Part shown: positions 58,054 through 64,000 of the stretch, piece by piece
How positions within the stretch are numbered: the stretch's first letter is position 1
How the letters are laid out: each line of letters starts with the position of its first letter
Assembly: GCF_000499385.1 (NCBI RefSeq)
Contig: NW_013654809.1
Coordinates: forward strand, 62,001-126,000
Direction: 5' to 3'
Length of the DNA: 64,000 nt
Origin: Eimeria necatrix
Taxonomy: Eukaryota > Apicomplexa > Conoidasida > Eucoccidiorida > Eimeriidae
Made by a program: the position numbers and the translations under genes
The notes under the pieces: model-generated
What the model was told of the DNA's origin: nothing
The model's database searches: none
What the model saw: the letters and a program-made list of their open reading frames with translations, nothing else

Positions 58054-61000
58054 TTTCAATTAGTTTGCAATTTGCAAACTAGAAATGCTTCTTGGAATTG
58101 ACAGATGGGTGTCGGCTCCGCGCTTTCTCCTGGGATGCAGCAGGTGGGTTCTGGTGTTGGGTTTGATCTGACGCTGCGGGCAGCGCTGCAGATACAGAAT
58201 TTGTCTACCGCACGGCAAATAAGGCTTTCACTCAAAATTTAATGAATAGTAATAAGGAAGGGTGTAAGACGATCGTGGTGCTCCCGTCGTAAGTGCAGGA
58301 AAGAATCGACCAGCAGTGCCCTCTTTTCGGCTGCAGCAGGCTAGCTAATGCGCATGTGGTCTGCCGCCTGCCTTCCTCACGAGCTCTTCCCCATTTCGTA
58401 ATAAAACGACCAAATGAAAGCAGAATTTCTGCAGAAGAAAACCCTTTTGCTTCTACGGTGGATCAGTGAGCCGCTTCCGAGTGCTCACAGCGAGCCACTG
58501 GCGACCACTGGCCCGCAGCCGCACTATTCCTCCTTCCGGTGTAGGCCACAGATGGCGGATCTTTAGTCTTTAGAGAGGTCAACACTTTCATAAAATATTA
58601 TGCTTTTGATGTAGTTTGAAATTACCCGGCGTTTCTGCTCCCCAATTGCTGGCCACCGTCAATTCTTCAATGGGAGTGAAGTGCAGCCGAAGACCAATGT
58701 TTGGCGCACGGCATTTTTGCTCTGGCGGAGTGGGATTTGGGAACTGTATGGAAAAAGAGGCTTGCAAATTCAAATTTTAATACTTATTTTCCCTTCAAGA
58801 ATTCACTGGACAGTCACAACACTCAGCTGCAGCAACTGTCCAGCTTGGTCGCTGTAGGCAGCACGCCAGTGCAGAGTTATCTTCGAGAGTTATAAAGTAT
58901 ACTCGCGTTCTATGTATGGATGCTTTAGCTCTTCTCTATAGATTAGTGTGTTACTATTCTCTCAGATCTCTGATTTAAGTGCTGCTTTAATCAAACACTG
59001 CATCTTTTGGCATTCCCTCGTTCAAACTCTGTGAAATACGAGCTGTTTCCTTGGTTGGTTAGCTTATTTGCCTCCTTTGCAAACTCTCTTAGCACTCGCA
59101 GAAAAGCCCACGATATTATAGAAGGGCAGTTGCGGGTTTTCCTGCCCCGTTTTGAAGTGCCTTTTGGCATCTTTTGATTGCGTGAGGCCCTCTGGAGCGT
59201 TGCCTAATTCAACATTTTTACTTTTGCATTTCTGTATTCTGTTCTCCACCATCGAAACGCTTAATGCCCCCCTCGCTGAACTGTTCCTGCAGTTCTGGGC
59301 AGTACAACGGAGCCTGAAAGTCAGCTAGTTGGTGTTGATTTTCTTGAATTTGACTCAAGTTTCGCCTAAGACAAAACTAATATACAAATCGGCTTCAAAA
59401 GGCATACTTTTAAGATTAAATAGATCCTTGAGCTCTGCCTTTAAGCATGGTTTCTTGAGCTGGCAGCGGCCCTGTAGCTATCCAGGCTCTATGCAATCAA
59501 GCACTTCCAAGAAAGTCCACCACTCTTTCGGGGCCTTTCAGAAGCATCAGTCCATCTAAACTAATTGTTTTGCTTTATATAACGTTTATATTACTTAAGA
59601 AACGTGTAGAATGTTTCTAAGATAGCTAGCTACAGAGAGCTAAGTGTAGGAGCTCAGCTTGCAAGCTGGGCTTGGCGCACCCAAGTGGAAAATGTTTTAT
59701 GAAATATAAACTGTCCAGTACGACCCATTCAAAAACTAATTTTGTGCAAAGTACCTTCCGGTAAATTGGAGGAAAACGTGTACCAAGGTACTTCCTGGGA
59801 TAGCAGCTAGGGGTCACATTTCATTTCAGTTGGCCACGAAAGCATCAAGAAATCTCCACTGAAAAGCTTGGGATGTTTCCAGGATCAAACTATAATGGAT
59901 TTCCTTTATAAAGAGCATCCAGAGACACAAAAGACAGCTAGAAAATGAAGAAAGAAGAAGTTTCACTTGGAGGAAATATTGAAGTTCTGTGGGAGACGAA
60001 ACCGCACGACTGCTCCCCGATTTTCAGCAGCTAAGGCATAACCACTAACTAGTCATATTTCGCGCAGCAACTGACAGCCAATCTGAAGCAGATGTGGAAA
60101 ACTTTGAAGCCAGAGTCTTTAAATCTGGCAGTTTGGGCTCCTCGGAAACGCCTGGAACAAGAGAATAGAAGCACCACCAGGACACCCCTAGTTCAAAATG
60201 AAATCCACTTCTTTAATATGGGCTGGGCTCTAGGCTATAGGGCTGGAAGGTGGTTGGGCTCGCAACAGGGCATGCACTACGGGAAGGAATATATCTCGAG
60301 ATAAGCAACTTCGAGCTGGTGAAGCAGCGGCTCTATAGCAGCTCCTGCGCCCTTTTCTGAACTAAAATGTTAAAAATACTGGCTAAAATGTGTATATTAT
60401 CTTTGAAGCATCTTTAGAAGATTCAGAAGCTACCTAGGAACTTCACATCTTCCGAGCTGGGAACATCCCATAGAGTATATTCAAGTATTCGTATTCCCAG
60501 ACCCCTCAAGCTGCTGCGTTCCCCCCGCCCTCCAATCCAAACTCTCAAACAATTATTATACACTAACTTTATTTTAATCTTTTAATTCTTTTGCAGCAAA
60601 GAAAAGACTCATTGCCGCGGTTCGAGGGGAAGGCGTCGCACCGCCAGCTAGTTCTGTGACACAGAGGCCATTTCTGCTTTCCTTTTCGCACTTGCAACAA
60701 GAGTATTCATGTGTCGAAATGTCAGAAAGATGATTTAGTTTGTAATGAGTTCGGACTAATTTGAAAAGGGCACAGAATGGCAGCTTTCCAGAGTACTTTT
60801 CCGACACCCACGCACGAGTTTTCATTCCGCTTTCTGTCTTAGGCTTCATCAAATGCTTTATGATGAATCACACTGTACTTTATACCCCTCAAATAAAGCT
60901 TGGAAATATCCCGAACTATCCTAGTTACAAAATGAACAACTCAGGGTCACCACCCCCGGCTTCCAGCGATGTTCCCAGACAAAGGCTCTCACTCGAGGAC

Positions 61001-62525
61001 CCTGGTGACCCCTACAGCAAATTCAAGTTAGACATTAGTTCAAAAATGCCATTAAAGTTGCATTAGTGGCCCCATTTGCGAACTGAGCTGCTTGTAAGAG
61101 GCATGTTTCTCTTTGCCTGTGGCATGTTTCTCAGCCATTCCATTTAGACATTGCTTGCTGTTCCTAGGCCACAAAATAAACGGACTTAAAGCCCATAAAG
61201 AAACCTATTATTTTGTCAGAGTCAGCTTTTTGTGCCCTTGGAGCCAGTTCGGGAGGGTCCCAAGCTTTTGCCTTCCAGAAGCCCAGTGTCCAAGACAAGG
61301 AAGGGCTAGCGGCTTCCAGTGCTGGCACCAGACACTGCCTTTTGTCTTTCTTTAGTGCCAAGAAGCGCTAAAAGTACTTTTAAGGAAATAATGCAAAAGA
61401 TTTGACCGCTAGGGCCCTGCACTCGGCTGCACCCGATGCAGGCCCCTCCAGCCTCCAGCCCGCGTGGCCATACTACGGTATGCTGGGGCAGCCCGGCCTG
61501 AACTTGGCAGAAAGCGGCTCAAATATTAACTGTTTTGCCTATTGCTGCACACTCTATACGAATTTGAACTGTTTGATTCGCCCAACTGCGCAGTTCAAGC
61601 CTGCGACTGCAGGGGAAGCTCAAGTTCAGTGCCTTCTGTCCAGTGCACCCGCTGCGAAGGAGGCCTACTCAAGAGTTACGCAGTCCAGCAAAGCTAAATA
61701 TATAAGAGAAACAGTGCGTGGCGGGACAGTTGCGGTGAAGGCGCATGCAAGCAGGGGGCAGTGCAAACTAGAGAGGCGGTTCGCCGCGGGCGGTGCTCTT
61801 CAGCCCGCCTGACACGGCAGCAGCTGGAACAAATCCGAAAAAAGCAACTAGGAAGTGTTGGTCGAGTTATTTGTCGATAAGATCTGGAGAAAAGAAGAGA
61901 TGGGGAGGCTGGGTGACTGGGGTTTGGCGAGGTAACCGCTGCATGCGGCTGGTGTAGGCGCGCAGGGCAAATTGGTGCGGTGTGGCCGCGGCGCGGCGCG
62001 GAGCGGGAGAGTTTGTCTACTGGCCAGTTAGAGAAAAGAGAAAAGATAGTTTTAAAGGATTAAAGAGATTTATCTATCTTGGTGGAGGCGAACGCGGGGG
62101 AGAAGCTGCGCGGGCACGAGATGCGCTGCTGCAGGCAACAGCCACCGCAGCTGCTGAGTTCAGGGGTGGGGGGCGCGCCACAGCACACGTTGTGCGTTCA
62201 AGTCCAACTACGGGAGTTCAGTGACTGGCGGATCGTTTTCTTTTGTCCTTTTGCACGGAGTTTTGCGTTGATCGCGACGTTTACGGCTGTAATGCTGGCC
62301 CGCATGCTGATGGACAGGGCAGCAAGTTTCCGCGCGCCGCCCGCAGCAACGCTCTCAGCAGGGGAGTGTATCGCCCGCTATTCGCCCCCCCGAATGGCCC
62401 AACAGCCTTCTTTTCGTCTTATTAATCCCTTAAATCTCGTTTGCAGATGACAGGGGCGCGGCCAGTGGCTGCTGCAGACGCTGCGATTCCGCCGAGCACC
62501 CGAGCAACTGCCTAGCCTGCCTGCA

Positions 62526-62559
<34 letters not shown>

Positions 62560-62608
62560 CCGCCGCTCTTTCGCGCCAACTCGAGACTTTTCCCGCAGCT
62601 TTTCCAAA
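58054..62608. other. No firm gene over 4.5 kb; one exon-like block
   Basis: A minus-strand block at 58626-58743 (118 nt) lies between ATACAG and GTAATT and reads FPNPTPPEQKCRAP and LRLHFTPIEELTVASNW, which is exon-like, but no partner exon was found. Other frames up to 136 codons (61402-61812 +) have no motifs. The last 200 bases are GC-rich and include a (CTG)n run and presumably the eIF5 promoter and 5' UTR. Confidence 0.4.
62522..62558 (+). repeat. CTG triplet run in the eIF5 leader
   Basis: About eleven CTG triplets some 50-90 nt before the eIF5 ATG, probably in the 5' UTR. Confidence 0.85.
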
Positions 62609-63159
62609 ATGCAGTACGTCAACATCCCGCGGGACCGCGAAGACCCCAACTACCGCTACAAAATGCCCAAGTTGCTCTCCAAGATCGAGGGCCGCGGCAA
62701 CGGCATTCGCACCAACGTCTACAACATGGGCGAAATTGCCCGCGCTCTCAAAAGACCCCCCATGTACCCCACCAAGTTCTTCGGCTGCGAGTTGGGCGCG
62801 ATGGTCAAGTTCGAAGAAAACGAGGAAAAGGCCCTCATCAACGGCGCCCACAGCGAGGAGGACCTCGTCGCCATTCTCGACAAGTCAGATCCTGCTGCTG
62901 CTGCTGCAAGGCTGCTGCTGCTGCAAGGCTGCTGCTGCAAGGCTGCTGCAAGGCGGCTGCTGCTGCTGCAAGGCGGCTGCTGCTGCTGCAAGGCTGCTGC
63001 TGCAAGGCTGCTGCAAGGCTGCTGCTGCTGCTGCAAGGCTGCTGCAAGGCTGCTGCAAGGGTGCTGCTGCTGCTACTGCTGCTGCTGCTGCTGCTGCTGG
63101 TGGTGGTGGTTGGGGCGGCGCAGGGGCCGCGCGGGAGAGCGGCGGGCGGCGGGCCCAGA

Positions 63160-63191
<32 letters not shown>

Positions 63192-64000
63192 GCAGGTTCA
63201 TTCAAATGTACGTGCTGTGCGGGGGCTGCGACTTGCCGGAAATTGACATAACTGTGAAGAAAGGAGTTTTGGTTTGCAAATGCAACGCCTGCGGCTACTC
63301 GGGGACTCTGGACAATACTCACAAGGCGGCGACTTACATGGCGAAGAATCCGCCAAATGCGACTGAGACCACTCTGGGGAAGAAGAAGAAGACCAAGGAG
63401 GAGCGCAGGGCCGAGAAACTCGCCAAAGAAGAAGACAAGTCCGAAAAAACTTCCAAGGAAAAGAAAAACAAAGACAAAGACAAAAAAAAGAAAAAAGGAG
63501 AAGAGGAAAACGACACCGACGGCCTCAACTCCAAAGCCGTGGACCACTCCGGCGACGCGACCCCGACCAACGCCGGTGAGTCTGCTGGCTCGATTTTAAT
63601 TGTTAATTGCGGAAACTTTGATTATTTGAATTGAAAATAGATTATTTGAATTAAAAATAGATTATTTGAATTAATTTCGAGTTTGTTTCGTCGAAATAGA
63701 CGCAAGTGGCTCGCGATCTGACGCGTTCAGGCGAAGACAGCTGGGACGAGGAGAAGTCCTCGGAGGCGGACAAAAAGGAAAAAAAGAAAAAGGAAAAGAA
63801 ACACGCCAATGCAGAAGGGCCTAAGTTGGTGGTTAAGGAAGCACTGACAATAAATTGTCCGGAAATAGCCGAAGTCGCCGCGCGACTTCGCAACATGATT
63901 GGCACTTCTTCGGCGGTGACTCCCGACAGTTTTTTCGTTGAACTCCGGATGCTGCAGGTTTCCCAGGACTTCGACGCCAAGGTGGGCTTTTCGCAGTCCC
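62609..64000 (+). CDS. EIF5: Translation initiation factor eIF5 (partial at window end)
   Basis: eIF5 is the GTPase-activating protein for eIF2 during start-codon recognition. Exons: 62609-62883, 63196-63575, and 63731 past the window end. Introns are 62884-63195 (GTCAGA...TGTGCAG) and 63576-63730 (GTGAGT...TTCAG), both in phase. N-terminal domain: MQYVNIPRDREDPNYRYKMP, GRGNGIRTNVYNMGEIARAL, RPPMYPTKFFGCELG. The zinc-binding part is VLCGGCDLPE and CKCNACGYSG (two CX2C pairs). A long Lys/Glu-rich linker follows, then the start of the C-terminal HEAT-like domain. The join at the first intron restores AILDK/FIQMYVLC, the normal family spacing, which shows the repeat tract is intronic. The second intron has three copies of ATTATTTGAATT. 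Confidence 0.95.
62884..63195 (+). repeat. eIF5 intron 1: CTG/GCTGCTGCAAGG repeat tract
   Basis: A 312-nt intron made almost wholly of CTG triplets and GCTGCTGCAAGG-type units, with a GGT/GGG-rich middle. It contains no stop codon in the eIF5 frame and its length is exactly 104 codons. Confidence 0.9.

Noticed and set aside
62609..63634. Reading eIF5 as one unbroken 341-codon frame including the CTG tract
   Set aside because: The family spacing is restored only by removing 62884-63195 at GT-AG sites in phase; the open frame is a property of the repeat.

Overview
The window looks like nuclear DNA of an apicomplexan, most likely an eimeriid coccidian (Eimeria/Cyclospora type). The grounds are compact spliced genes on both strands with GT-AG introns, CTG/CAG triplet runs in an intron, a leader and a poly-Gln tract, a histidyl-tRNA synthetase with an apicoplast-style leader, and a chromodomain Ty3/gypsy retrotransposon. 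The species call is inference.

Layout. 1-5.2 kb: a single-exon gene of unknown function (1727-3076) and two-exon GAPDH on the minus strand (3904-5149). 5.2-9.0 kb: little coding; the only recognisable relic is the 3' end of a restriction-like-endonuclease non-LTR retrotransposon on the minus strand (7289-8100). 9.0-16.1 kb: a nested retroelement. An old solo LTR with a perfect 5-bp target duplication is split by a nearly complete but mutated chromovirus (9393-16059) with gag, protease, RT, RNase H, integrase and chromodomain on the minus strand. 16.1-21 kb: repeats and no firm gene. 21-24.6 kb: an Sfi1-like Trp-repeat protein gene on the plus strand. 27-30.7 kb, minus strand: a PHO80-type cyclin gene. 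30.7-39.7 kb: mostly non-coding, with a decayed chromovirus integrase fragment at 35.6-36.0 kb and a near-perfect palindrome at 37.3 kb. 39.7-44 kb: ATP10 (minus) and histidyl-tRNA synthetase (plus), divergent. 45.1-47.8 kb: an array of about 0.5-0.6 kb tandem repeats. 48.2-50.7 kb: ribosomal protein eL8 (minus); one intron carries a box C/D snoRNA candidate next to a 285-bp tandem duplication. 53.3-54.1 kb: VPS29 (minus). 55.7-56.5 kb: a CHCHD2/MIX17-type twin-CX9C protein (plus). 57.0-58.05 kb: a three-exon gene of unknown function with a poly-Gln tract (minus). 58.05-62.6 kb: no firm gene. 62.6-64.0 kb: eIF5 (plus), cut by the window end; its first intron is a stop-free CTG-repeat tract of 312 nt.

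The identified genes are unlinked housekeeping functions: glycolysis, mitochondrial ATP-synthase assembly and CHCH protein, organellar translation, cytosolic ribosome and initiation factor, retromer, centrin-binding scaffold and cyclin. Nothing suggests an operon or gene cluster. The less ordinary content is the retroelement strata, the intronic snoRNA candidate, the tandem array and the frame-preserving repeat intron. Exon limits were set from splice consensus and phase agreement. Where summed exons give a whole number of codons this is stated.
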